Shown here: in pieces, positions 23,191-33,013 of the stretch
How the letters are laid out: every line of letters begins with the position of its first letter
Position numbering within the stretch: position 1 is the stretch's first letter
Assembly: GCA_021202155.1 (NCBI GenBank)
Contig: JAJQDP010000043.1
Span: forward strand, 3,817 to 53,564
Direction of reading: 5' to 3'
From: Oscillospiraceae bacterium
Lineage (GTDB): Bacteria; Bacillota; Clostridia; Oscillospirales; Ruminococcaceae
DNA: 49,748 nt
Program-made: the position numbers and the translations under genes
The notes under the pieces: generated by a model
Databases searched by the model: none
What the model saw: only the letters and a program-made list of their open reading frames with translations
Told to the model about the DNA's origin: nothing

Positions 23191-25071
23191 ATGGCGGATA
23201 TTGCTTGGCTAATGCGGCGTCTGAAAGCGATGAGTTTACCGGAAGTTGCATGGCGGTTATCTCAAAAACAAATACAGAAAAACGAAGAAAAGCGATTCCG
23301 CTCTAATAAATGCTTAGTTGTAGATGAACTGTTTGACAAGAAGTTAGAGGGCTTGAATTTAGATGCAGATAAAATGCACCTGAATCTAGATAACCGAGAC
23401 TATTCCTTATCAGCCTCAATTCCACTTCTCGGCGGCTATGATTATGAGGAGTACAAAAAAGCTTGGTCGGCAGGGTTTCAGACGGAAAATGAATGGTCAG
23501 ACACTTTCTCCTATTCTCTGGAGTACAAACAACGCGATGACATTGGTGATGCCCGTACTAACTGGGAACTGAACAGGCATTTTCAGTTTGCTCTGCTTGC
23601 CAAAGATTATTACGCATCAGGCGACAAAAAGTATTTAGATGAGCTTATGATGCTCTTTGAAGACTGGAATCAGAAAAATCCTTTTCTCTGGGGCATTTCA
23701 TGGACGAGCGTCATGGAGATAGCAATTCGCTGTAGCAACTGGTGCTATACATATTGTTTCCTTGTAAAGTCGAATGATGTGCCAAAAGAAATCCTTATGC
23801 AGTTGCAGACCGGAATACTGAATATGACATCATATATTGAGAACCATTATTCACGGTATTCCTCAGCAAATAACCACCTGATTGTTGAGGCGTATGCAAT
23901 AGGTCAGAGTGGGGCATTGTTCGGAAATCAGAAGTGGGTTGACCTGGCTGTTTCTATTCTGACAAGGGAGTTTCCTCTCCAGAACTATTCGGACGGAATC
24001 AACAAAGAGCTTTCTCTTCATTATCAGTCTTTCTATATGGAAGCTGTTGGGCTTTTGATGCGCCTGCTTCTGAAGAATGATATAAGTGTGCCGGAGAGCT
24101 GGTATACATGGCTTTCTGAGATGTCAGAATATCTTGCTACTTGCGTTGGGAAACATGGAGAAGTAATCGAGTTCGGCGATAACGACGATGGAAAAATTCT
24201 CGACCTATGTGGCGGATTCAGCCATTATCAGTATGTGCTTGGCTTGATGAGCTGTTTGCTTGATACTGAGTATACTGATGTAAGTAAGTGTTGTGAAAAT
24301 CTGAACTGGCTGTTCACTGCGGAAGAAAGAGCAGAAGCCTGCAAAAAGGATATGTACACTCCAAAGAAATGCACCTGTTATAAAGAAGGTGGCAACACAA
24401 TTCTTCGTAGTGAAGATGAGAGGATTCTGATAGGAATCGACCATGCTGCACTTGGATTCGGAAGTATCGCCGCTCATGGTCATGCGGATGCGCTGAGTTT
24501 CCAGATGTATGTTGACGGACAGCCGATTTTCGTAGACCCAGGTACGTACATATACCATTGCGACATAGAGAATAGAAATGCTTTTCGCCGAACCGAGAAT
24601 CACAACACAGTTTGTGTAGACGGAAAAGATCAGTCAGAAATGCTCGGAGCTTTTCTGTGGGGGAAGAGAGCGGAGTGTGAGCTTCTTCAGTTTGATGAAA
24701 GTGATGACAAGGTTACACTTGAAGCCAGCCACAATGGATATTCGCCAGCTATACATACAAGATCCTACACATTTAATTATAAAGATGAGCTGATTATTTC
24801 TGATGAATTAACAGCTGAGGCTGATATGGTTGCAAACTTCATCTTAGCCCCTGATGTAAGCGTTACTTTGTCAGAGAACGAAGCTTGCATTTCTACAATA
24901 GATATTACTGTTGTGATGAAGATTTGTTGTGATAAAGAATGTGACGTGGGGATAATTGATAAGCCATATTCGAGGAAATATGGGGTATACGAAAAAACGA
25001 ACGGCATTTGTGTATCGGCAAGAACAAATAAATCGAAAGTAATAATTAAAATAGAGGAGAGAATAGTATGA
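23191..25071 (+). CDS. Heparinase II/III family protein 1 (putative polysaccharide lyase)
   Basis: A 626-residue protein. The N-terminal alpha/alpha-barrel domain starts 'MADIAWLMRRLKAMSLPEVA' and contains 'NWELNRHFQFALLAKDYYASG', 'ENHYSRYSSANNHLIVEAYA' and 'VIEFGDNDDGKIL', all characteristic. The C-terminal beta domain has 'AAHGHADALSFQMYVDGQPI', 'VDPGTYIYH' and 'NAFRRTENHNTVCVDG', the heparinase II/III hallmark. Relatives cleave uronic-acid polymers such as heparin or alginate by beta-elimination. No signal peptide is visible, so it may act inside the cell or during assembly. In a biosynthetic operon it may set chain length or recycle the product. Confidence 0.88.
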   Translation: MADIAWLMRRLKAMSLPEVAWRLSQKQIQKNEEKRFRSNKCLVVDELFDKKLEGLNLDADKMHLNLDNRDYSLSASIPLLGGYDYEEYKKAWSAGFQTENEWSDTFSYSLEYKQRDDIGDARTNWELNRHFQFALLAKDYYASGDKKYLDELMMLFEDWNQKNPFLWGISWTSVMEIAIRCSNWCYTYCFLVKSNDVPKEILMQLQTGILNMTSYIENHYSRYSSANNHLIVEAYAIGQSGALFGNQKWVDLAVSILTREFPLQNYSDGINKELSLHYQSFYMEAVGLLMRLLLKNDISVPESWYTWLSEMSEYLATCVGKHGEVIEFGDNDDGKILDLCGGFSHYQYVLGLMSCLLDTEYTDVSKCCENLNWLFTAEERAEACKKDMYTPKKCTCYKEGGNTILRSEDERILIGIDHAALGFGSIAAHGHADALSFQMYVDGQPIFVDPGTYIYHCDIENRNAFRRTENHNTVCVDGKDQSEMLGAFLWGKRAECELLQFDESDDKVTLEASHNGYSPAIHTRSYTFNYKDELIISDELTAEADMVANFILAPDVSVTLSENEACISTIDITVVMKICCDKECDVGIIDKPYSRKYGVYEKTNGICVSARTNKSKVIIKIEERIV

Positions 25072-26407
25072 ATACTAATAGTCTTAAGGTAATATATGAG
25101 CGGTTGCCAAAAGGTATAAAGCGGATGTTTTCTGCAGTTTTTATTCGACTAATGGTGTACAATAAAGAATTTGTTCAGACTACTAAGGAGTTGGATGCAT
25201 TTGAAAAAATGAGTCCGTCAGAACAAGAAGCAAAACAGTTTCAGCTATTAAAAGAAACGTTGACTTATGCATACCAAAATGTACCGTTCTACAAAGAGCA
25301 ATTTGATTCTACTGGCTTTGATCCTGAAAAGATGAAAGCGTTGGATGATATAAAAAGACTACCCCTTCTGACAAAGGAAAGCGTAATTAGTGTGGGGGGG
25401 TAATACATTCAAACGAGAATATTTCTTATTATGAATCTATTACCGGCGGAAGTTCAGGTCACGCTTTAAAAGTGATGTTGGATCAAAGTTCAATTTATAA
25501 AGAGCGGGCTTTCATATGTCATTACTTATCAAAGTATGGCTATGATGCAAAAAAATCAAGGACGTTAGCTCTGTGGGGACATCAGAAGGGTTCAGATTAC
25601 TATTATTCTCCGTTGAAAAATGAGATTGTAATTTCACCATTTCTGTTGCTTAATGAGAGTGGGTTTGAAAGAGCTTGGAAGGCAATTCAGGAGTTTTCGC
25701 CTACATGCATTGCGGGGTATCCGTCTGCAATATATATGCTCGCACAAATTGTAGAACGTAAAAAACTAAATCATCATTTTGAATTAGTATATTACTATGC
25801 AGAAAATTGTAGTGACGAGGTAAGAGCATATATTCATGATGTATTTAAATGCAAAGTGATTGGTTATTATGGTCATACAGAGCGTGCAGTATTTGCTGAA
25901 GAATATAAAGATCAGGGAGGGTACAGATTCAATAAATTATATGGATATACCGAATATATTCCGACAGAAGTAGATGGAGAGTACCAAATAGTATGTACGG
26001 GATTTATTAGTCGAAAAATGCCTTTGATTCGTTATGTTACGGATGATGTTGTTACAATTAATGAAAATGGATTTGCTCAGATTATGGGGCATAAGTTTTC
26101 TGAGGTATGTTTGATTTCTAAGTCAGGTGCAAGGATATTTAAGGGTGCGATGACAATGCATTCGGAATCGTTTAAAAAAGTAAAGCAGTATCAGTTTGTT
26201 CAAGATGAACCAGGGAAGGCTTTCCTGGATATTGTTCCGAGCGAAAAAATCGAAGATGAAGATATGGGTGCTATCTCTAAGTATTTATCTGATAGATGTG
26301 AAGGAGAATTGGATGTCACTGTTCGAGTGGTAGATCAAATCCAATTGACGAGTAGAGGCAAATACAATTGGGCAGTTGTCAACGTTGGAAAGTCAACTAA
26401 TTCATGA
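25068..26407 (+). CDS. CapK/PaaK-like AMP-forming ligase, out of frame at G7 (OFF)
   Basis: ATG 25068 overlaps the preceding stop. The first frame encodes the family's N-terminus ('LLKETLTYAYQNVPFYKEQF', 'LDDIKRLPLLTKESVISVGG') and stops at TAA 25401-25403 right after 7 G. With 8 G it continues 'VGGVIHSNENISYYESITGG' into 'ITGGSSGHALKV' (the phosphate-binding loop), 'TLALWGHQKGSD', 'IAGYPSAIYMLAQI' and 'VIGYYGHTERAVFAEE' to a normal C-terminus. Full length would be about 446 residues. CapK-like proteins activate an acid as an adenylate for transfer; the adjacent alanine racemase suggests an amino-acid substituent, which is inference. The tract sits just before the ATP-binding loop, so the OFF product is inactive. 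Confidence 0.82.
25394..25400 (+). repeat. Homopolymer G7 in coding sequence (OFF)
   Basis: Flanks are TTAGTGT on the left and TAATACATT on the right. OFF frame: GTG GGG GGG TAA. Confidence 0.95.
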
Positions 26408-26421
26408 ATAGGGAAGATACA

Positions 26422-27540
26422 ATGTTTGAACGCTCATGGACAGAAATTTCTCTCGGGACAATAAGAAATAATTTTGAAATTTATAGAGGAAACCTATCAG
26501 ATGTGAACTTATGTATTATGCCTGTTGTCAAAGCAGATGCATATGGACATGGTGATGTGGAAGTCGCAAAAGTATTGCAAGATGCAGGTGCTAAAGAGTT
26601 TGCAGTTTCCAATATTGAGGAAGCTATTCGTTTAAGATGCAATGGAATTAGTGGAATGATATTAATTCTGGGCTACACACCTGTATCAATGGCAAAAGAA
26701 TTATTCGAATTTCGGATTACCCAAACCATTTTATCTAAAGAGTACGCAGAAGAACTATCGAAGTCTGCAAATGGTCTGCGGTTGCAATGTCAATTCGCTG
26801 TTGACACTGGCATGAACCGAATTGGAATAGACGGTGACCATCCGCAGATATGTAGTCAGATTATTCGTCAGTTTTCTGATGAGTTTGATATAACCGGAAT
26901 TTTTACACATTTATGCGTAGCAGATAGCCTAGATAAAGAAGATATGTCGTTTACAAGGAGTCAGATTCAGAAATTTAAAGCAGTAGCAGAACAATTATCA
27001 GATATGCAACTGAAATATATACATTGTATGAATTCTGCAGGGGGAATATACGCAACTCCTACTTTTGGGAATATGGTTCGTTTGGGAATTATCTTATATG
27101 GGTTAAAGCCAAATAGGAGAAATGTTCTTCCGAATGGAATTTGTCCTGCTTTACAATGGAAATCGGTTATTTCTATGATAAAAGATGTTCATATCGGCGA
27201 ATATGTGGGATATGGGAGAACATTTTGCGCTCCTTATGATATGCGGGTCGCTACCGTAACTACAGGGTATGCTGATGGATATTCTAGAGCCTTATCTAAT
27301 AAGGGACATGTTTTGATTGATGGAGTTCAAGCCAAGATTATAGGTACTATCTGCATGGACCAATTCATGATTGATGTTACCAATATTAAAAATATATATA
27401 TTGGCAAAGAAGTTATCTTGTTAGGGAAAAGTGGTGATGCAGAACTAACCGCTGATGAAATGGCGGAACAAGTTGGAACTATTGGATATGAAGTTGTGTG
27501 TAGCATATCAAAGCGAGTTCCAAGAAAATTTAATTCATGA
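26422..27540 (+). CDS. alr: Alanine racemase
   Basis: A PLP enzyme converting L-alanine to D-alanine. The PLP-Lys is in 'PVVKADAYGHGDVEVAK' near the N-terminus; 'DTGMNRIGI', 'MNSAGGIYA', 'VRLGIILYG' and the C-terminal 'VTTGYADGYSRAL' and 'GTICMDQFMIDV' follow in normal order. ATG 26422 was chosen because AGGGAAG lies 5 bases upstream and the typical 'ERSWTEISLGTIRNN' start follows; an in-frame ATG at 26404 overlaps the CapK stop. In this position it is likely a dedicated copy for decoration of the polysaccharide, or a serine/other amino-acid racemase of the same fold. Confidence 0.88.
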   Translation: MFERSWTEISLGTIRNNFEIYRGNLSDVNLCIMPVVKADAYGHGDVEVAKVLQDAGAKEFAVSNIEEAIRLRCNGISGMILILGYTPVSMAKELFEFRITQTILSKEYAEELSKSANGLRLQCQFAVDTGMNRIGIDGDHPQICSQIIRQFSDEFDITGIFTHLCVADSLDKEDMSFTRSQIQKFKAVAEQLSDMQLKYIHCMNSAGGIYATPTFGNMVRLGIILYGLKPNRRNVLPNGICPALQWKSVISMIKDVHIGEYVGYGRTFCAPYDMRVATVTTGYADGYSRALSNKGHVLIDGVQAKIIGTICMDQFMIDVTNIKNIYIGKEVILLGKSGDAELTADEMAEQVGTIGYEVVCSISKRVPRKFNS

Positions 27541-27559
27541 AGATGTGAGGATGGATAAT

Positions 27560-28759
27560 ATGCCAGCGAAAGAGAGAAAAATATTAATAATAGTAGAAAA
27601 TCTTTCCGTCCCGTTTGATACACGAGTATGGCAAGAAGCTACTACTTTGGTGGCTAATGGATATACAGTTTCTGTTATCTGCCCGAAAGGTAAGGGCTAC
27701 TCTAAGGAAAGAGAAATACTGGACGGTGTTCATATCTTCCGTCACGATTTGCCGGAAGAAGGCAATGGTGCTGTCGGCTATTTGAAAGAGTATACGAGTG
27801 CTTTGCGTGAGGAGCTTCGACTTGCAAAGCTTGTGCATAAGGAAATTGGATTTGATGTGATTCATGGTTGCAATCCGCCGGATGACATCTACATGGTGGC
27901 AAAGCATTTCAGAAAATACGGAGTGAAGTATGTGTTTGACCATCACGACATCTGCCCGGAGCTTTTCGAAGCTAAGTTCGGGAAAACGAGTGGTCCGCTG
28001 TATTTCAGCCAGATTTGGCTTGAACGCCAGACGTATAAGCATTGCACATTTGCTTTTGTTACAAACGAGAGTTACAAAAAGATTGCTATCGAACGTGGAA
28101 AAATGGATTCGGAAAAGGTAATTGTTCTCCGCAGTGGTCCGAAGCTTGAAAGAATGAAAATCATACCGCCTGTTGAAAACATCAAGCGTGGCTACAAATA
28201 CATGGTTGGCTACGTCGGTGTAATCGGACAGCAAGAGGGTGTCGAATACCTGCTGGAAGCGGCTAAGTACATCAAAGAGCATGATAACAACGTTTTCTGG
28301 GGCATTGTCGGCGGAGGTCCGCATCTTGAAGCACTGAAGCAACAAGCTCATGAAATGGGGCTTGATGATTGTGTTGAATTCACAGGACGCGCACCGGATC
28401 AGCAGTTGTTGGAGTACCTGAACACTGCAGACGTATGCGTCAATAGCGATACATATAACAGTATGAATGACAAGAGTACTATGAACAAGATTCTCGAATA
28501 CATGGCACTTGGAAAGCCGATTGTTCAGTTTGACCTCACTGAGGGAAGATATTCTGCCCAAGAAGCGTCGTTGTATGCTAAGAATAACGATGCCGAAGAT
28601 ATGGCAAAGAAGATTATAGAACTGTTGAATGACCCTGAAAAGTGCAAGCGTATGGGCGAGTACGGCAGAAACCGAGTAGTGAATGAACTGAGCTGGGAAC
28701 ACACCAGCAAGGCACTTTTGGAAGGGTATGAGAAGTTCTTTGCTGGAGAGTTTGAGTAG
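27560..28759 (+). CDS. Family 4 glycosyltransferase
   Basis: A GT-B glycosyltransferase of about 400 residues. It starts 'KILIIVENLSVPFDTRVWQE' (a common GT4 N-terminal strand with the DxRVW motif) and has 'DVIHGCNPPDDIYMVA', 'YVFDHHDICPELFEAKFG' and, in the C-terminal half, 'MVGYVGVIGQQEGVEYLLEA', 'IVGGGPHLEALKQQA' and 'MNKILEYMALGKPIVQFDLTEGRYSAQEA' with the ExxxxxxxE nucleotide-sugar motif in modified form. Start ATG 27560 has GTGAGG at a good distance; ATG 27551 is the alternative. There is no G tract. Confidence 0.85.
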   Translation: MPAKERKILIIVENLSVPFDTRVWQEATTLVANGYTVSVICPKGKGYSKEREILDGVHIFRHDLPEEGNGAVGYLKEYTSALREELRLAKLVHKEIGFDVIHGCNPPDDIYMVAKHFRKYGVKYVFDHHDICPELFEAKFGKTSGPLYFSQIWLERQTYKHCTFAFVTNESYKKIAIERGKMDSEKVIVLRSGPKLERMKIIPPVENIKRGYKYMVGYVGVIGQQEGVEYLLEAAKYIKEHDNNVFWGIVGGGPHLEALKQQAHEMGLDDCVEFTGRAPDQQLLEYLNTADVCVNSDTYNSMNDKSTMNKILEYMALGKPIVQFDLTEGRYSAQEASLYAKNNDAEDMAKKIIELLNDPEKCKRMGEYGRNRVVNELSWEHTSKALLEGYEKFFAGEFE

Positions 28760-28776
28760 AAACAGAGGATTGGACA

Positions 28777-29820
28777 ATGAAGAAAATCTTACTGGTGTCA
28801 AATTATGTCTTTCATTATAGACAAAAAGTTTATAATTACTTTGCTGATAGATTTCATGATGACGGGTATGAATTTCATGTTCTTGCCCCGGAGTATCAGC
28901 ATGTCGAATATGAACTGAAATTTACAGCACATACACAGAAGTTTTCAGCCTTATCATATCTGCGGGAAATTAAAAGAATTAAGCCAGATGTTGTTATTGT
29001 ATTTTTACATTTGAAAGATGTAGTGCAACTCCCTGTCATCTATTATTGCAGACTCAATAAAATTCCGGCGATTTTTTGGAATAAAGGCACTAGTGATACG
29101 GACCCTGATAACAAGTGGAAGAATGCAGTATATCATCACATGCATAATATGTGTGATGCTTTAATAACGTATACATCGGAAACTCAAAAGAATTTCACTG
29201 AGAAGAATCAAAAAAAGCTATTTGTTGCCTGGAACACCGTTAATTGCACGGATATTGATAAAAGCAAGTATGATAAAGCAAAAATAAGAAAAAAGTACAA
29301 TATCGCTGAGAATACAGTTGTTTTGTATATAAGCCGTATGAGAAAGGATAAGCATATTGAAATCCTGCTTGAAGCGTTAGCTGATGTACCAGATATTGCT
29401 GTTGTTGCAATGGGCGCAGGAATGACACCGGATTTGCAGCAGAAATTCGATGCATCATCCAATCTATATTATCTGGGGCAGAAGTATGGCGAAGAAGGAA
29501 ATGAAGTATGGGCAATGGGGGATGTTTTTAGTATTCCTGTGAATTGCGGTCTCGGAATAAATGAAGCTATATTCTGGAATCTTCCGATTGTGACCACGAA
29601 GGGCTATCAACCTCCCGAAATATATTACGTGAAAGATGGCAAGACAGGTTTTATTCTGAATTCTGAAAAAGAATATAAAGAAACATTGCTAAGATTGGCT
29701 TCAGATAAGAAGTTATTAGAGACGATGAAGAATGAATGTCAGAAAGAGTACGAGAAAGAAGTAAGTATCGACAGGATGTATCAGGGATTCATTGGTGCAA
29801 TCCATTACGTCGGCAAATAG
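28777..29820 (+). CDS. GT-B glycosyltransferase
   Basis: A 347-residue GT4-like transferase: 'MKKILLVSNYVFHYRQKVYN' at the N-terminus, 'VVLYISRMRKDKHIEILLEA' and 'VAMGAGMTPDLQQKF' at the C-terminal domain start, and 'GLGINEAIFWNLPIVTTKG' as the donor-binding motif (E-x7-P). The acceptor and donor cannot be told from sequence. ATG 28777 lies 17 bases after the previous stop, after AGAGGA. Confidence 0.82.
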   Translation: MKKILLVSNYVFHYRQKVYNYFADRFHDDGYEFHVLAPEYQHVEYELKFTAHTQKFSALSYLREIKRIKPDVVIVFLHLKDVVQLPVIYYCRLNKIPAIFWNKGTSDTDPDNKWKNAVYHHMHNMCDALITYTSETQKNFTEKNQKKLFVAWNTVNCTDIDKSKYDKAKIRKKYNIAENTVVLYISRMRKDKHIEILLEALADVPDIAVVAMGAGMTPDLQQKFDASSNLYYLGQKYGEEGNEVWAMGDVFSIPVNCGLGINEAIFWNLPIVTTKGYQPPEIYYVKDGKTGFILNSEKEYKETLLRLASDKKLLETMKNECQKEYEKEVSIDRMYQGFIGAIHYVGK

Positions 29821-29862
29821 CAAATTATAGTATAGGGCTTTTCTGAGGTTGGGGTTGAAAAA

Positions 29863-31794
29863 ATGCTGAGTAAAGTAAAAAAGCTGATAGGGTATAAGGA
29901 GATTCTAATAAGTACTGAGCCGACATACTGGATACATTATGTGCGTCATTCTTATTTTCCGAAGAAAAATCGAATCAATGAATATCAGACGACGCCCGAT
30001 AATCTGAGGCTATGTTTTCTCGATGTATCAAGAAACGAGTTTAACGAGGTATTTTACAATAGTAGACTCTCAGCAAATATTATTGAAAGAGCGAACAGGA
30101 TTTGCGATGGATATGCAGTAGTGTTTGACGTGGAAACGTCAGAAATTAAAGGAAAGTGGAGCGAAGATCCAAAGACAGGTTACAACTGGTTATCTATTTA
30201 TTACAAAGACGTAAGAGGACTATGTCCCCAGGGGACAGTAGAAAATCATAATGATATAAAGTATGCATGGGAGTTAGGATGCCTTCATTTCCTGGTAACG
30301 CTTGCTCAAGCTTATGCAATTACAAATGAGAGCAAGTATAAGGAAAATTTCTTTGAACTATTAGATGACTGGGTGGAGCAAAATCCGGTTGGGTACGGAG
30401 TAAATTGGTGCTGTACAATAGACGTGGCACTTCGGGCAATTAACATAATAGTGGCGGCATCAATTTTTGCGGCCTTCTGCGGCGATTTTGAGGAGGAGTT
30501 CCAACCGTATTCAAAGTTGCTGTACACGCACATGCTTTTTATATATGACAATTTGGAATATGGCTTTGTGAGAGAAAATCATTTTGTTGCCGACATTGTG
30601 GGCTTAAAGGTGCTTTCACAGATATTCCCACAGGACTCCGTCGCTCGCAAGATGTATAACTTTTCAAAAAAACAATTCCAAAAGGAAGTCTTATTTCAAG
30701 TTTTACCGGATGGCGTGGAGCATGAGGCAAGCACAGCTTATCATGGACTTGTACTTGAACTTTTCGTGATTGGATTGGCGACAGACGGAAATTTAATGCA
30801 AACTATAAAGCCGCAATGCATTGCTCGCTTAAATCAGATGGTGTCCTTTTCTGAAAAATTGTTGAGTTTTCACCATTTTCCGATAATCGGAGACAATGAC
30901 AGTGAGAGAGTGCTCGATTTGAATGGCACAGGCACATTCAGAAAAGAAGTCGTTGATTTTGCAAATTATGTGTTAGGAAATTCAGCAGATTCAATCAATG
31001 AGTATTCGTTTTTATGTGCCGGTACCATCGGGAAAGAGAAAGAAGTGGGACAAACACGTCGGAAGCCAATTACCTTGACTGATTATGCGGAAGGCGGATA
31101 TGTTTATTGCAAAAATGACAATTTTAGGCTGTTAATTCATGCGGGATCTATCGGCAGACGTGGGCGAGGAGGTCACGGTCATAATGACCAGACATCGTTT
31201 GTCCTTGATATTGGCGTTGATTCATTTATAATTGACCCGGGAAGCTGTGTATATGAGCGTGATTTAGAGAAAAGACATAAGTATAGAAGTACTAAAATGC
31301 ACAATTGTGTTGCCTTGGGTGACATTGAGCAAAATAAAATCAAGATAGAGACGCCGTTTAAGATGGACAACGATACAAAATGCCAGCATACCTCGAGGGT
31401 ATTCGAGTCACAGGTAGAAGTAGAATGTGTCCACTTTGGATATGCGAAATCAGCAGGTTGCAACATTACAAGAAAGTTTATAGTTTCAGATAATCTTTCT
31501 GTCCGTGATTCTATTGAGGGAAGTTATAGAGGCGATTTTTCGGTGAACTATGTATTCGCCGACACCGTGGAACTGCGACAAATCTGCTCAAATGCTATAG
31601 AGGCGCATACTGGAAATCAGACTGTTGAGATAATATTCGAAGGAATAGATGGTCTGGAAATATACAGGGGGACGTTTTCGGAATCATATGGCAAAGAACA
31701 GCCGACATGTTGCTTGCTGTTAAAGGGACATAAAGATAGTGAACATGCAGAAGTGATAACGAATATCAAAATTGTAACGGGTGAGATAAGATGA
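29863..31794 (+). CDS. Heparinase II/III family protein 2 (putative polysaccharide lyase)
   Basis: A 643-residue protein. N-terminal helical domain: 'KYAWELGCLHFLVTLAQAYA', 'GVNWCCTIDVALRAINIIVA', 'VRENHFVADIVGLKVLSQIF' and 'HFPIIGDNDSERVLDLNG'. C-terminal beta domain: 'GRGGHGHNDQTSFVLDIG' and 'IDPGSCVYERD' then 'HKYRSTKMHNCVALGD', the same hallmark as the protein at 23191. The two are distant relatives, not recent duplicates. There is no signal peptide. The start of the next gene overlaps its stop (ATGA). Confidence 0.88.
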   Translation: MLSKVKKLIGYKEILISTEPTYWIHYVRHSYFPKKNRINEYQTTPDNLRLCFLDVSRNEFNEVFYNSRLSANIIERANRICDGYAVVFDVETSEIKGKWSEDPKTGYNWLSIYYKDVRGLCPQGTVENHNDIKYAWELGCLHFLVTLAQAYAITNESKYKENFFELLDDWVEQNPVGYGVNWCCTIDVALRAINIIVAASIFAAFCGDFEEEFQPYSKLLYTHMLFIYDNLEYGFVRENHFVADIVGLKVLSQIFPQDSVARKMYNFSKKQFQKEVLFQVLPDGVEHEASTAYHGLVLELFVIGLATDGNLMQTIKPQCIARLNQMVSFSEKLLSFHHFPIIGDNDSERVLDLNGTGTFRKEVVDFANYVLGNSADSINEYSFLCAGTIGKEKEVGQTRRKPITLTDYAEGGYVYCKNDNFRLLIHAGSIGRRGRGGHGHNDQTSFVLDIGVDSFIIDPGSCVYERDLEKRHKYRSTKMHNCVALGDIEQNKIKIETPFKMDNDTKCQHTSRVFESQVEVECVHFGYAKSAGCNITRKFIVSDNLSVRDSIEGSYRGDFSVNYVFADTVELRQICSNAIEAHTGNQTVEIIFEGIDGLEIYRGTFSESYGKEQPTCCLLLKGHKDSEHAEVITNIKIVTGEIR

Positions 31795-32954
31795 AGATAT
31801 GTTTTTTTAATACGTCATTATTCGGCGCAAACGGTATAAGCAGGGTTTTATCATGTTTAGCGTCTGAACTGTCTAAAGACAATGATGTTACGGTTGTAAC
31901 GTTTGAGAATCCAAGCAAAGTAAGTCGAGATAGATATAAGTTGTCCAATAAGGTAAACGTGATATTTTGGAAACCGATTTACGGAAAATGTTACATCAGA
32001 CGAGCGGCGCATAAAATTAATCAACAGACAAATATCATCAAGAAAATCAATTCGCCGGCATTATATAATTGGATTTATCTGCCTCATCACATGCAGAATA
32101 TTTGGACTAAGTTTATTAACGAAAACAACTTTGACGTGGTAGTCGGTGTTCAAGCCAAAGGTGCATACATATTGGGAAGCATTGCAGACAGGATCAAAGC
32201 AAAAACGGTAGGCTGGCAGCACAACTCTTACGCTTCATATATTGAATCAAAAGGAATCTATTATTGGAATCAAGATTATTTATTTGATACATATTTGTCC
32301 AAATTGAACGCTTATGTTGTGCTTAACGAATATGATGAGAAGCAGTATCTTGAAAAGAAAAATATCAAAGCAACAACAATCTACAACCCCAAAAGCTTTG
32401 TCAGCCCGAAAAAGGCTGAGCTGAACAGCAAGAGGTTTATAGCCGTCGGAGCACTTGTAAGGGCAAAGGGATTTGATTTGTTAATTGAAGCCTTCCGGAT
32501 ATTCGCTCAAAATAATCCCGGGTGGGAATTAGATATTTTCGGGGAAGGCAAGGAGCATGATTCATTGCAAAGCATGATTCGCAATTCAGGGTTAGAAGGA
32601 CAAATAACGCTTAGAGGAGTTTCGGAGACAATTGATTCAGAAATGCTTGACAGTTCTGCTTTGCTGTTGTCATCAAGATGGGAAGGTATGCCGATGGTTG
32701 TATTGGAGGCCCTTGAAGTGGGTTTGCCGGTAGTAGCTTTTGATATTACGGCAATGATTCCTCTGGTGGATGACGGTAAAGAAGGAATCATAGTGCCCCA
32801 GTTTGACGTTAATTCATATGCTCAGGCGATGGAAAGAATAGCTGACGACGTTTCTCTTAGAAAGAGCATGGGAAAAGCGGCTTCACAAAAGGCTGAATGT
32901 TTTAGTGTGGAAGTTATAAAGAATAAGTGGGTCGATTTGTTTGAAAGCCTATAA
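31791..32954 (+). CDS. Family 4 glycosyltransferase
   Basis: A 387-residue GT4: 'MKICFFNTSLFGANGISRVL', 'VVGVQAKGAYILGSIAD', 'RFIAVGALVRAKGFDLLIEA', 'LDIFGEGKEHDSLQSMI', 'LLSSRWEGMPMVVLEALEVGLPVVAFD' (E-x7-E motif). The start overlaps the upstream stop by 4 bases, so it is translationally coupled to the heparinase-like gene. Confidence 0.88.
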   Translation: MKICFFNTSLFGANGISRVLSCLASELSKDNDVTVVTFENPSKVSRDRYKLSNKVNVIFWKPIYGKCYIRRAAHKINQQTNIIKKINSPALYNWIYLPHHMQNIWTKFINENNFDVVVGVQAKGAYILGSIADRIKAKTVGWQHNSYASYIESKGIYYWNQDYLFDTYLSKLNAYVVLNEYDEKQYLEKKNIKATTIYNPKSFVSPKKAELNSKRFIAVGALVRAKGFDLLIEAFRIFAQNNPGWELDIFGEGKEHDSLQSMIRNSGLEGQITLRGVSETIDSEMLDSSALLLSSRWEGMPMVVLEALEVGLPVVAFDITAMIPLVDDGKEGIIVPQFDVNSYAQAMERIADDVSLRKSMGKAASQKAECFSVEVIKNKWVDLFESL

Positions 32955-33013
32955 TGATTTGGTGTACCATATAGACCGACATACGGTTAAGACATGAAAT
33001 TAAGGTGTTTGAT

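Noticed and set aside
27584-28801. Long minus-strand open frame (405 codons)
   Set aside because: It lies fully opposite a well-supported GT4 gene, has no ribosome site and no recognisable domain.
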